64,000 bases of DNA from Cladobotryum mycophilum. Taxonomy: Eukaryota; Ascomycota; Sordariomycetes; Hypocreales; Hypocreaceae. Each line of letters starts with the position of its first letter. The stretch's first letter is position 1. Under the pieces are notes generated by a model that was not told the DNA's origin, did not search any database, and saw only the letters and a program-made list of their open reading frames with translations. This document shows positions 32,771 through 43,680 of this stretch, piece after piece. The stretch is from the NCBI GenBank assembly GCA_036429605.1, contig CM071589.1:5270001-5334000 (forward strand), given 5' to 3'. The position numbers were made by a program, and so were the translations under genes.

Positions 32771-33912
32771 CGTCCTCACCCTCATTCACTCTCACACTCT
32801 CTCTCCCACCACCTTCACTCACTCTCTATTCAACCCATATTGCTGGTCAACACATACACACACCCACTAGATTTGGGTCTTGTCATTCCTTGTTTACACA
32901 CCATCAAAAAATAGACTATCAAGAGGTCCTGGTTCAGTCCTCGCCCCCCTTTTTCTTCTTCCCTCTCATCGACCTTGCTGCTATTGACTCGTACATACGC
33001 GAAGCTCTTATCAGTTTGTCGTTTTGACCAAGAAATATTCAGCAAAAAATTCCATCGCCATAAAAAAACAAACAAAAAAAAACATTCACATCGCATCGCA
33101 TCACACACCCTCCTCCTCCTTCTCACTCTTCAAATCACACACCCCCCCCATCTCCATCCCCCCATCTCATCCATCTTCTCCGCCTGGTGACCATCAACAG
33201 CTACAGCTACAGCAGCCAAAAAAAGGAGAGGGGAAAAGGCTCCTAATTCGTCAAGTAACTTGGTAGTCAACAAAGCGCAGACGCCGCCCGCCGCCACTTT
33301 TCGAAATCGCGTTCCTTTTTTGGAAGCTTTCCCTTCAATCTCGCATCTCTTTTTTTGCGCGACCGCTTTGGAGACCCTGTCAGTGGAGGTCAGGGCCAAG
33401 GTCACTGCTACTTGTACTTGTGCTATCGGTTCAACAACCCTTGACTCTTTAGAGACAAAACATCAGGTCCCCTTGTTTCTTCTTCCTCGGATCTGCAATT
33501 AAAACAAAAAACTCAGACCAACATTTTCTGTACTCTGTACACCCACACACCTACTTCGCTTCTTGAACACACGCTCTGACGACTTGTCGCCATTGTCGAT
33601 TTCTTCTTCTTCTTCTTGTTGTCGTTGTCGTTGTCGTCGTTGTCGTTCCTTTCCCTCTGTCACCGGGACACGCCGCTGGTCGCTCCCCCTACACCCCATT
33701 TAGAAGGCTCTTGCTTGGGGTAGCCCTGGACTTTCAGTCACTCACTCACTGTACAAGCTGGTTAGCCGGCACCTGTAACTAAGCGCCATCCAAAGCCCCC
33801 TATTTTCTTCCCACTACGACAACCCGCCGAACACCATCATCGACTTTACATACATACATCATCATCGCAGCGCGACATTCTTGGTCGGGACTACCGCCCG
33901 CAACAATTAATC

Positions 33913-35646
33913 ATGGCGAACATGTAAGTTTGAATGCTGGCAATGGCGGCAAATATGAATTGCCTTTTCTCTAACAGTCGCGCTTTAGGTTCAGTTCCAC
34001 CATACGCGACTTCTGGCATACAATGACCAGTAATGATCGACGTAAGCTTTTCTACCGAATTTCCGAACAATGACCTCAACCACCAGATTTGCTAACAATG
34101 CCCCTAAAGATTCTTCATTCGACTCTCCCTATCGAACTGGACGACACGTGCCCCTCCAAAATGGCCGAAACGGTATGCTGACCGGTGTTGCGACCGCCTC
34201 CGATTCTCGACATGATGTTAGTGCGCCTTATTTCGATGAAACCGGTCGTTCCTCGTCTTCCAACGGCGGTAGCCCCAAGAGATCTGCTACAAATGTTTCA
34301 TACTCTCCTACAACCGGCCCAGCCAGGCCCTACTCGCCCGGTCTCCGGTCCATGTCTGCTCAGAACACCAATCGAGATGGCTTTGAGGTTCAAACAGGAG
34401 ACGTTCCCATGCAGCCTTTTGAGAATGGCCTTCCTCCGCCGCCGCCCGTTCAGCATTCATGGAGGCGCATAGATGCCTGGGCTGAGGAGAACTACCCCGA
34501 GTTGTTCGACCAGCTGTGCGAGGGCGCAACAAACAACGACTTGAACGATGTGGAGCACCAGCTTGATTGCTCCCTGCCTCAGGATGTCCGAGACTCCATG
34601 ATGGTGCACGACGGCCAAGAGCGCGGTGGAAACCCGACGGGTATCATCTTTGGTTCCATGTTGATGGACTGCGAGGAGGTTGTGCAGGAATATGAGACAT
34701 GGAGAAAGGTTAACCACGAGTTTCTGCTAGATGCCGCGGCAAAGGCATCTACTCCTTCCAAATCAGCCGTGGGAAGCAGCGAGGCTTCCTCTTCCAAGCA
34801 GCGACCATCTTCGTCCTCGTCGTCGAACGCACCGGGCGAATGGAGACAGAATCTCCTTGCCAAGCAGGACTGCATCCCCCCAACACGGTTCAAAAGGCAT
34901 ACGCGCATGCGGGCTGGATTCCCTTGGTTCGCGACTGGGGTGGAAACAACTTGGCAGTGGACTTGGCACCTGGCCCAGCTGGACGATACGGTCAAATCAT
35001 CATGTTTGGTCGTGATTATGATACCAAATACGTCGTGGCCCGCTCTTGGTCAGCTTTCCTCGCTCTGGTTGCCGACGATCTCAACAGTGGTAAGTGGTTC
35101 GTCGATGAAGACACCAACGAGCTCAAGTTGCGGGAGTTTAAGGAGGCGCGTGTTGAGCCTTCCTATTTCAACATCTTGCGATGGAGAATGGACCAAAAGT
35201 ACGGACGACGTGCTGCTAGACGGAGATCGCAAGGTCCTTCCAAGAATGGATCACCTCTCGGATCTCGATCCGCCTCGCCATATACTAGCCCCGTGGACGG
35301 TGATGTCCGCGGGCGCTCCATGCAGCGTCTGAGTGGGTCATCTCCCTTGACAAGCCCCATGCGACATGGCGGCCATGGAAAGATGCCTCTTTTGAGTAGG
35401 GTAACGGAGGAGGCGGCGATACCGGAACTTGCCGATGCCATGATTGAACCCTCGAATTTGGTTGATGTCGACGACGATTTGGATTCGCCAAGAGGAAGCG
35501 TAGACGGACATCGACCCAAGCTATCGTTACTCGACCGATCGGAAACGGATCTGCTCAAGGACAAGGGCAAGGAGATTGAGGTACCAAAGGCCAATGGCAA
35601 GCAGCCCGAGGTTACCGATGGGGCAATGAAGACGATTGAGATTTGA
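33913..35646 (+). CDS. KNR4: Knr4/Smi1-like cell wall and glucan synthesis regulator, with an apparent 1-nt frameshift
   Basis: Knr4/Smi1 coordinates cell wall synthesis with growth through the cell-integrity pathway. Exons are 33913-33923, 33989-34041 and 34110-35646. The introns are GTAAGT...GCTTTAG and GTAAGC...GCTAACAAT...CTAAAG. The spliced N-terminus MANMFSSTIRDFWHTMTSND continues to FDSPYRTGRHVPLQ and ASDSRHDVSAPYF, matching the family. The Smi1/Knr4 domain spans about residues 140-350 (RRIDAWAEENYPELFDQL, then the block IFGSMLMDCEEVVQEYETW, then GWIPLVRDWGGNN, then MFGRDYDTKYVVARSW). Between NLLAKQD and TVQKAYAH the frame changes at six C (34876-34881). Adding one C gives CIPPNTVQ and a continuous protein of about 533 aa. 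As printed, the first frame stops at 35332 with a nonsense tail. The C-terminus is Ser/Gly-rich and disordered. Confidence 0.9.
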
Positions 35647-37804
35647 GACGACCGAGAACGAACCCGTTATAAGCGCACAGCACGGAGTTGATATACATAC
35701 AGCACGATGGCATGACTTGAAGTTTCTTTACGGGTCGTTTGACGAGACGACTCTAGACACAGCACCTACCTAACATCACTTGAGGCGTTGGCGGCGTCGT
35801 GACAACCGATGAAGCTTGTCATAATTCTTATTTTTATACTTTTTTCCTACTACTACTACGTTGAAAGATGCATGATGCACAATTGGAAGGGATTATTACA
35901 GTGGTGGGAGAAAATTAGCATAAAGTTTTTATTCATTCGACTTGCTTCTTGATACATGGGGGTTTTCTTCTTTCCCTCCTTTTCTTTTCTTTATTAGGGG
36001 AGAAGATTGATGATGTTTTGATGGGGAGGAGACATTTGCATTTGAGACTGCGGAAAGAGTCTGACGATGGATGGCCGCATGGACAAGGGGGAGGATTGTA
36101 TTGATTGTGTATCATTGAAAAGAGCTTCTTATTCAGGTATGAAATGCCGGTAATTGAGAGTTGAAAAGACTCTCTGTGATTAGTTGAAAAAATACAAGAG
36201 ATGAAGATTTCAAACGCCTTGCTTGATTACTACTGTGATGTGAAGTGATGTGATGTGATGCCTGTGATTGATGTCATGGATGACATGTGCCAGCTATCCG
36301 TGGTCAGTTTGCATTGGTCATTCTTATTGGATAACAGGGTGGTATTTGACGGCTGCCATGCTCCAGCCATCGGTAATTGCACACTGATAATGCAAGCATG
36401 ATATGTCCAGAGGCTGAACTGTCATTGGTAGTGTCTAAGCGATGGATGGCTTGAAATGGCTTGGTTCGCGATGGAGGGAGATGAGACGAAGATACGATGC
36501 CGGGCGCTACCATTTCTGGTGTACTAGTACAAGTCGATTAGATAAAATTTGGCCAGTGCTTGTCTTGTTCCTGCAGCAGCCCTTTTACCAACCTCAGTCG
36601 CTACTACCTTAGTATTAGGTAGTACCTAGTAGCCAATAGCCAGTGAGGAAGTTAGTGAGGAAATAGCGGGGAGCGGAAGGAGAGAGCCAGGAATAGCACT
36701 TTCTGCTTGGGATAGCCGCCCGCGCTAAATAGGCGATTGGGCGAAAGGCGATGGTTTTGATGTGGTGTCGCTGGTTCGCACTTGTTGCATTGTTACCATG
36801 GGTTGCTTTATTGGCATGCTTTCTCTCTCTCCCTCTTTTTATCTTATGGTGTCTATTCATTGTGAGCATTTCTCTTCATTAAGGTGAAGGGGCTTTGGTG
36901 GGATCGGCGTTGTGGAAGGATTGCTTCCTCCCGGTGCGGCTGTGAAGGATTCGAAGTTTTGTGTATCATTCTCCCCCCTCCCTTCTCGAGTGAAAATGGG
37001 AGGGGCTGAGCAAAAGAACAGCCGGGGTTACACGCCTCCAAGACACACCGAAGCCTGGTCGCCTTACAGGGTCGCGGGCGGCTATTTACACACAAGGCAC
37101 ACCCACAATCATGCCCCCATTCCTACTCACAGCCATTGGTCCAGCTGGAAATCCTTCCGCCAAAGCGGAGAAGCCCTGAGATGTTTCACCCTGTTGTCGA
37201 GAGTTGCAACGCTTGGGGGGAGGACCAACATGCCTTCTATAGATGAGCGTTAACGTCGTGCAGGCGAGCGGACGGCGGTGAGGTGTTAAGAGGGGGCGTA
37301 TATATGTTGTTGGTTCCTCTGAAATGGTACAGAAATGGATGGATGGATTGAATTGTAATAGGAAAGTAGGAGTCACAGTAACAGTAACGAGGTTACTGGC
37401 TCTCGTGTAGTTTCTTCTACTCTTATACTGGCCTGTGTCCTGGGCCCTGAATTCGTTCTTGGGATCCTTTTCTTCCTTCTTTTCTTCTTCTTCTTCTTCT
37501 TTTATTTTCATTCGCAGGCTCGGAGCTTGCGGTATTGGGCAAGTGGGCAGAAGGAGGGGGTAGTGGGATAGTCTGCAGGTTTGGGGCTGCAGCTTACTTA
37601 CCACCGTTTTGGCTTGCTTGTTTAATTCGTGGGACCCCCTTCGTGGTGATCATCTTGTGCATGGTCAGGCTTTTTCTTGTTTTGTTTATATTAATGTTCC
37701 CTTCTTTACTCCTTTTTTGTTCAAGATTTATGATTCTACGATTCATGTTCTTGCATCTTGTTATGAGTTTACGATTTGTTTGATGGTTTTACGAGTATTT
37801 CCTC
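35647..37804. other. 2.2-kb intergenic region, no gene seen
   Basis: KNR4 3' flank followed by DNA with poly-pyrimidine runs (35820-35990, 37460-37510) and a TGATG repeat (36235-36260). No recognisable protein or RNA gene. The last few hundred bases, T-rich, precede the DUF3433 start. Confidence 0.5.
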
Positions 37805-40800
37805 ATGGAATCGCGGCCTTTTCTCGACAGCTCCATGTCTACTACCAATGAAATGGTGGTGGAAAACCGCCAGTCATGGCCATTGTCGAGATTAATCAAG
37901 AAGCAGCCGAAAGCTTCTACGACGGAACTACCACAATCGGCATCATGGCGTCGACCTGACAATGGCGAGAATGGCCAATCTCAGCAAGGATGGATGCCTC
38001 TCTCTTCAAAGGCACTGGTTCTACTACCGCTTGCTATTCTCACACTATTGATCGGAGTAATTATTGAGGTGCTTGCTCAGAGAAGCCAGGCCAACGGCGG
38101 TCTGGCATTGTCGCCAACTCAGAAGGATATTCCCACTTATGCCATGGTGGGCTATCTGTATGGACCTAACATCGTCGCCGTGTTGTACAGTACCATATGG
38201 AGCTGGGTCGACTTGGACGCCAAACGAATGCAGCCATGGTTCGAGCTGTCCAAGCCTTCAGGTGCAACAGCGGTGGACTCCATCTTTCTAACGTACCCCT
38301 ACGACTTTGTGGCTACCGTCCCGATTAATGCCGCAAAAAAGAGGTACGAAGAATGTATGGTTCTGATGGTGTAGGAATTAACATCGACTCTAGGCACTGG
38401 CCGGTATTCATGACCGGAACAGCGACGGTCCTCATTCTCTGGTTAATTACGCCACTCCAGAGTGCAATCCTCGGAACAGGAGTTGTGATTCGCACCGATA
38501 TCGTCAACATCACTCAGAGGTCTCAACTCTTACCGGTCGAACAGCAACAGAAGTTGATTGCGCCAGAGCTACTCCAGACTGGATATTCAGTTGGCTGGCT
38601 CAATCAATCAACACCCCCTTTCACGACAATGGACTATGCCATGCTACCGTTTCACCTCGGTCATGATACTGCACCGACCAAGTCCGGAACCAACTATACA
38701 GCAGTTACTTCAAAGCTGTCGGTTGACTTGGATTGTTGGCCAGCTAAGATCTACCCAAGGCCTAGTGCAGGAAAACAGACATACGACTTTTTGGATGGTC
38801 GAGGATGCAACTTCACCTTGCCTTTTCCCCTCAGTGGCGAAATCTTTATGCAGTATATTAGTTACAAATCGAGTCCCTACTCTGACTACTTCTTGGAGAG
38901 TCCGGCTTGCCCAGAAACAGCCAGTTCGAGTCATCAAGCTCTCGCTGTTTGGACGGAGATAATATCCACCGGCGTGTATGATAAGGATCCCAAATATAAC
39001 ATCACCGCCATGTTCTGTCAGCCTCGATACTACTCACAGGAGGTGCTCGCTACAGTGGAGGCATCTAGGTTCAAACCAATCACCAGTGCCGAGAAGGCCC
39101 TTTCCCCTCGCGAAATCTTATCAGCTGATAAATTCAATTCTTCCGCATTCGAGTTCTTGATAATCAACGGGATGGATGCCGATTTCTACACCAGAGATGA
39201 TCCTTATAATGTTGGGATCTCATTCCCCAGACTTCGAGACCGCGGCTTGGCAGTGCCCATCTCGACCATGATTGGATTTGCGCTGGCGCAGACAAACCTG
39301 TCCGTCTCAGCATATGCTGACCCGAAGGTTCTGCAGGAGGCTTTCCAATGGGCCCATCGGTACCTTTTCTCCGTTGCTGTTAGTGCATTGCTGAAGAACG
39401 AGACATCTTTTGCGAATAACACAGCCACTTCAACATATGCCCTCAGCGGAATTATCGTCAGTCGACCGTTCTCGGCCGGTGTTGAGGCCTTGCTGCTGGT
39501 CGTCTCCATCTTTACGCTCACTCTTTGGTGGACCTATAGAAATACGCCATGCAACTTATCTACCGATGCCTCCTCGATTTCAAGTTTGGTTGACGTATTT
39601 CGGAACAGTTCAGTGGTGGCCAGCGAATTTATCACCATGGACAGCACAAGCGACGAGGTGCTTTTGCGGAAATTCAAGGACTACAAGTTCAGACTTGTTT
39701 CGATACAAGAGGATGGACAGACACATTTGTCTATAGAAAGAGTGTGGACGGAACCGCAACTTGTCGAGGAACAGGAATCAAGTGCTGAGCCTGGATTTTA
39801 CAAGCCCGTTCGTCCGATAGCTTTACGACGCGAGATTGGATTCCTTTTGATCATCATCCTTCTGGGGGCTGTGGCTGGCGTATCATATTTGAAGTGGAAG
39901 GCAGATGCCTTGCAAGGTTTGTTTGCTGATGGGCCCGTCGGCAATACAGAAACTAACAATATTTTTCTAGGGCTACCTCGACCCTCACAGAATTTCGAAG
40001 TCTTGCAGCTCCTTGAGAACTTTGTCCCCACAGTGTTCTCGACCCTACTTGAGCCATTCTTGGTCTTACTTAACAGGCTACTTTGTGTTCTTCAGCCGTT
40101 TCAAGACATGTGGAAAGGCAGAGCCAAGCCGGCAAGGTCTATTGAAGCTGACTACACATCGATTCCACCCCAGCTAGCATTCATACGGGCTGTGAAGTCG
40201 AATCACTTCATGTTGGCGACCATGTGTTCCGTGGCCCTTCTTGCAAACGTTCTTGCAGTTGGACTTGGTGCTCTATTCAACGAGGAACCCATGATCGCAA
40301 GTTATTCACAGTCGTTCCGCCCCACTGTCGAAGCAAAGTTTAACAATTCGGTTGCAACCGACCTTGGGGCGTACTTGATGGGCATGGTGAAGCAGACCAT
40401 TCAATACCCAGATCACTTTTACGTTGCTACGTCGAACATCTCGGGTGGAAATGCACTACCTCCGTGGGTAACAAAGGACTACTTTTTCCAGCCTCATGAT
40501 CTTGTTGGTAATGACAAACGTGAGGAATTGGATACTTATCATTTAGCAACTCGAGGATTCGGTATCAACGCTCGCTGCAAAGCCGTCCCCAAATTTGTGA
40601 TACCGTCAAAGTTGGACTTACCACCAGCTTCCATCCAAGATCAAAATCTCACCGTGTGTCCGGATCCAGTCCACATCGCCAGTTCAAGAGTACGCAACTC
40701 CAACTTCATGCGTTCGAGCGGCCTGTCTGCCTTTGAGTATTGTGGGATAATGTCCTCGGGTGGAGGCTACGACTTGTGCGACAAAACTCTCACGTTGGGT

Positions 40801-41736
40801 TGGGGTAGGACCCCCGCGGCGGAGAATATGAATGGGACGATCGATTCGACTTTTACGGTTTGCAATCCGGCTTTTGAGACGGCCATGTTCAACGTGACGA
40901 TTGACTCCTCGGGAAATGTTCTTTCGTATAATCAGACGAGTGCCATCGAGTCGACACTGGGATACGAAGTGTTTGAGAGGGAGTTTAATGCAACCGCCAT
41001 TTACTTTAATCGCCAGGTTACCGATACGGATGCCAAATGGCAAAACGACTCGTTTGCGAGGAACTGGATGGACTACCTGGTGGTCTTGACGACTGGTTCG
41101 AGGGATATCATCGATCCGAGTAAACCGACGCCGACCGCCGAGCAGATGATACCCCTGGTTAACTCTATATATCGCTTGACATTTGCGATCTTCCTGGGGA
41201 TTAATCCGTTTATTTTCGAATCCAGCGGTCCCGACACGCGCATTACCGGCACGAGACTTACCAAGGAGACGAGAATATTCCTCGACAAACCAGCCTTTAT
41301 CATCACCATGACCATCCTGGCCATTGATATCGTAGTCGCGCTCATCTTCTACGCCCGTTCCGTGTTCTTCGTCCTGCCCCGAATGCCCCACACCATCGCA
41401 TCGCTCCTTGCATACATTGCGCCCAGCCGCATGCTCACCCGCGGCTTCGCGACGCTGCACCAAAAACACCACCTGCAAACCTTCAGTTTCGGGCGGTACG
41501 TGGGCATAGACGAGAAGGTTCATGTTGGGATTGAGTTGGATCCGTACGTGACGCCGGTTGACCCCGCGTCGTTGCGGGAGCCCAGGAAGGGGGAGGAGGA
41601 GAAGGAGAAGAACAAGAAGAGAGGGGCGGCGGCGGGTGAGTCGTTTTTGAGGTTTAGAAGAAATAAGGAGCGGCAGCAGGAGGGGGAGGGGGAGGAGGAA
41701 GAGCAGCGGCAAGCTGAGAGGGAGAATTGGATTTGA
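37805..41736 (+). CDS. DUF3433-family large polytopic membrane protein
   Basis: Fungal DUF3433 proteins are large membrane proteins of unknown function with two copies of a hydrophobic module. Exon 1 is 37805-38343; a 50-nt intron is followed by exon 2 from 38394. A second probable intron at 39917-39970 (GTTTGT, branch AACTAAC, acceptor TTTTTCTAG) is 54 nt, in frame and stop-free. Removing it joins ALQ to GLPRPSQNFEVLQ, and the protein is then about 1275 aa (1293 if retained). Transmembrane segments include ALVLLPLAILTLLIGVIIEV, VGYLYGPNIVAVLYSTIW, FMTGTATVLILWLITPL, LLLVVSIFTLTLWW, FLLIIILLGAVAGVSYL, FMLATMCSVALLANVLAVGL and ITMTILAIDIVVALIFY. Many N-glycosylation sequons lie between them, and the C-terminal tail is highly charged (Lys/Glu/Arg). 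Confidence 0.85.
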
Positions 41737-42450
41737 TCGTCACTTTTGGATTTGGATTTTGGAGCATGAATGTTTTCTGGATATCGGGATTTTTTTTCTT
41801 TCTTTTTCTTTTGGATATGGCAATTTTGGTGGGATTTTTTCTTCTTTTCTTTATTTCTTTTTTTGGGGGGGATGTGAGGATATATGTCTGTCTGGCTGTA
41901 TTTGATTGGGATGCAATGAACTTTACGATTTATGATTATGCCATTAAGATATGGAAAACAAGATTTGTGATGGAAAAAGCATTAAGGAATATGAAAGACA
42001 ATAAAATGACGATTACTATGAGATGGCAAAATTTACAACTATTCATTTTACGAAATAACAAAGTATGCTATTTTTTATCACATTTCGTAAAGAAACACCA
42101 ATACTTTACAACTCTCTTCATAAATTTGTCAGGGCCCAGTCACAATCACATCCACAGATTCATCAAACCAAAGGGAAACAATTGCGTAAGTCATGACGTG
42201 TTTTCATTCATTGATCAAAATATCATGATCCCCACCCCGGATATCTATACAAAAATTCCGCCCCATCCATATCCAAAAACCCTAACTCAGTCCAAAACAA
42301 GGTTGGTATACAAAACAAAAAAAGAATGTGAAAATGTACAATCGAAAAACTCCATCCAAGATTCCCCATCACAGTGGTTCGACAGTCAATGTCGATGCAT
42401 CACTCTCCCCCACGATTTCGTTAGGTGGTCCGTGCAGTTTGATGTGCGAT
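41737..42450. other. AT-rich convergent intergenic region
   Basis: About two-thirds A+T, distinctly richer than its flanks, between the convergent DUF3433 and AA11 genes. T-rich homopolymers at 41785-41875 include a run of G's near 41866. It carries a long open frame listed separately. Confidence 0.6.
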
Positions 42451-42530
42451 TCAAGAATGAATGTGAGCGTGACCGCGGGCACGATGAGCGCGGCGCAGAG
42501 CTCCTCGAGACTTTCGAGAAACGATGTTGA
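41766..42530 (+). CDS. Unrecognised 254-codon open frame in AT-rich DNA
   Basis: An ATG at 41766 (MNVFWISGFFFFLFLL) opens 254 codons ending at 42530, overlapping the 3' end of the AA11 gene on the opposite strand by 80 bp. The first 50 residues are strongly hydrophobic (two possible membrane helices rich in Phe, from T homopolymers); the rest is Lys/Asn/Ile-rich with no known motif. A stop-free run this long is unexpected in DNA with roughly 66% A+T. No family, intron or promoter evidence supports it, and it may be chance or 3' UTR. Confidence 0.2.
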   Translation: MNVFWISGFFFFLFLLDMAILVGFFLLFFISFFGGDVRIYVCLAVFDWDAMNFTIYDYAIKIWKTRFVMEKALRNMKDNKMTITMRWQNLQLFILRNNKVCYFLSHFVKKHQYFTTLFINLSGPSHNHIHRFIKPKGNNCVSHDVFSFIDQNIMIPTPDIYTKIPPHPYPKTLTQSKTRLVYKTKKECENVQSKNSIQDSPSQWFDSQCRCITLPHDFVRWSVQFDVRFKNECERDRGHDERGAELLETFEKRC

Positions 42531-43680
42531 GGTCAGAGGCCTGGCCCGGGCTGCACTTCATGCCAGAAGCCATGGGGATGAGTGTAGACCAGGTACCGCT
42601 GCCGCATCGCTGGAAGGAAGTTCCGTCGATGCAGTTCCATGCGCCCTCGCTAGCGCAGGCTGTACCAGCGGAGAATCCACCAGCAGAGCCGGAGCCGGAG
42701 CCGGGGTTGGGGGCCGGTGCAGAGGTGGGGACGGGGGCCGGAGCTGAGGTCTCAGGTGCGGGAGCTGAAGTCGCAGCGGGTTCAGATTCGGCGGGCTGAG
42801 TAGCGGCTGGTTGGGTAGCAGCGGGCTGAGTAGGAGCAGGAGCACCGGCAGGTTTGGTGATGAAGACACCACCGGGAACACTTGGGGCAGAGGTTGCAGG
42901 TGCCTGAGTTGGCACACTGGGCAGAGCAGTCGTGGGATAGGAGCCAGGAGCAGTTGTAGGAGCAGGAGCACCGCCTCCGTTGCCACCACCTTGAGCCATG
43001 CAAGCTGGCATAGTAGGCAGCAAGAAGTCATCAGTAGCACCGTTGAACTTGGCAACATACTTACCAGGGTTGGGGAACAGAACGTCCTTGCTGTCTGGGG
43101 TAATGCAGTCATTTCCATTGTTGGCCTCGAACATGTTTGGCAGAGAGTTCAGGAAGCTGTCTGAGCCGCCAGATCCGGTAACAGTCATGGGAGCACAGTT
43201 CATGTACATCTCTCGGTTGCCAATCTTGTTGAACCAAGTCCATGCGATGGTGTAGTTGCCGGAGGCAAGCTCCGCGGGGATGGTGAAATCGTAAGTGTAA
43301 GGAACTTGGGCATTGGCATTGCTGCCCATGTTGCCAGTCTGACCCTTGGCAGGGCATCCACCCTCAATGGACTTGATGACTCTCCAAACAGAGTTCTTAT
43401 CGGGGTGCAGGTCGGTGGTGACAGAGACCTGGCAAGAACCGCCTCCATGTACGGCGCTTCCCTCAAAGGCCAGGTGCTGGGTGCTTCCCTGGGCATAGAC
43501 GTTCTGGGCACCCTCAGAATCGTAAACACCAGGTCGTTGCTTGCAAGGGAAGTCTGAGCCGGTCTTGTCAAGAGGGCTGTTGTTGAGAGATGATTTGCCG
43601 TAGGGGATGGGGTTGGTCATCAGAATGTGAGCACTGGCAACGGCGACCAGGCTGTTGATGGCGAAAATCTTGGAAAGCAT
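42451..43680 (-). CDS. AA11-family lytic polysaccharide monooxygenase with C-terminal X278-like module
   Basis: Secreted copper enzyme that oxidatively cleaves chitin. Intronless, 409 aa. The signal peptide ends ...VAVASA and leaves His19 as the mature N-terminus (HILMTNPIPYGKSSLNNSPL), the first ligand of the histidine brace. The second His is in GSAVHGGGSCQVS, and the C-terminal half holds AWTWFNKIGNREMYMNCAP, the AA11 signature. After the catalytic domain (about residues 19-230) comes a Pro/Ala/Thr linker (about 235-335) and a Cys-rich module (ACASEGAWNCIDG, FQRCGSGTWS, MKCSPG) resembling the chitin-associated X278 module. It ends in an Arg- then His-rich tail (RRAHRARGHAHIHS). Roles in wall remodelling or chitin degradation are inferred from the family. 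Confidence 0.93.
   Translation of the reverse strand: MLSKIFAINSLVAVASAHILMTNPIPYGKSSLNNSPLDKTGSDFPCKQRPGVYDSEGAQNVYAQGSTQHLAFEGSAVHGGGSCQVSVTTDLHPDKNSVWRVIKSIEGGCPAKGQTGNMGSNANAQVPYTYDFTIPAELASGNYTIAWTWFNKIGNREMYMNCAPMTVTGSGGSDSFLNSLPNMFEANNGNDCITPDSKDVLFPNPGKYVAKFNGATDDFLLPTMPACMAQGGGNGGGAPAPTTAPGSYPTTALPSVPTQAPATSAPSVPGGVFITKPAGAPAPTQPAATQPAATQPAESEPAATSAPAPETSAPAPVPTSAPAPNPGSGSGSAGGFSAGTACASEGAWNCIDGTSFQRCGSGTWSTLIPMASGMKCSPGQASDLNIVSRKSRGALRRAHRARGHAHIHS

Larger units (their letters stand above)
29881..33912. other. 4-kb gene-poor interval; right half probably leader/promoter of KNR4
   Basis: No gene recognised. Simple-sequence DNA is abundant: AGC/GTA trinucleotides at 30310-30364, TGC repeats at 30711-30737, and a long CT tract at 32701-32747. 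From about 32640 to the KNR4 ATG the + strand is rich in C, T and A with few G, typical of fungal 5' leaders, with TTC repeats at 33600-33617 and GTC/GTT repeats following. If much of this is transcribed, KNR4 would have an unusually long 5' UTR with several upstream ATGs. Confidence 0.55.

Noticed and set aside
32668..33027. Open frames made of Ser-Leu repeats
   Set aside because: These are translations of the CT microsatellite and carry no protein information.
40684..41712. 342-codon open frame on the minus strand
   Set aside because: It lies antisense to the DUF3433 coding sequence. Composition (Arg/Leu/Pro rich) reflects the reverse of that gene's codon pattern.
42558..43118. 186-codon minus-strand frame overlapping the AA11 gene
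   Set aside because: It is a frame-shifted shadow of the Pro/Ala/Thr-coding linker, giving Leu/Pro-rich low complexity. The LPMO frame is clearly the real one.
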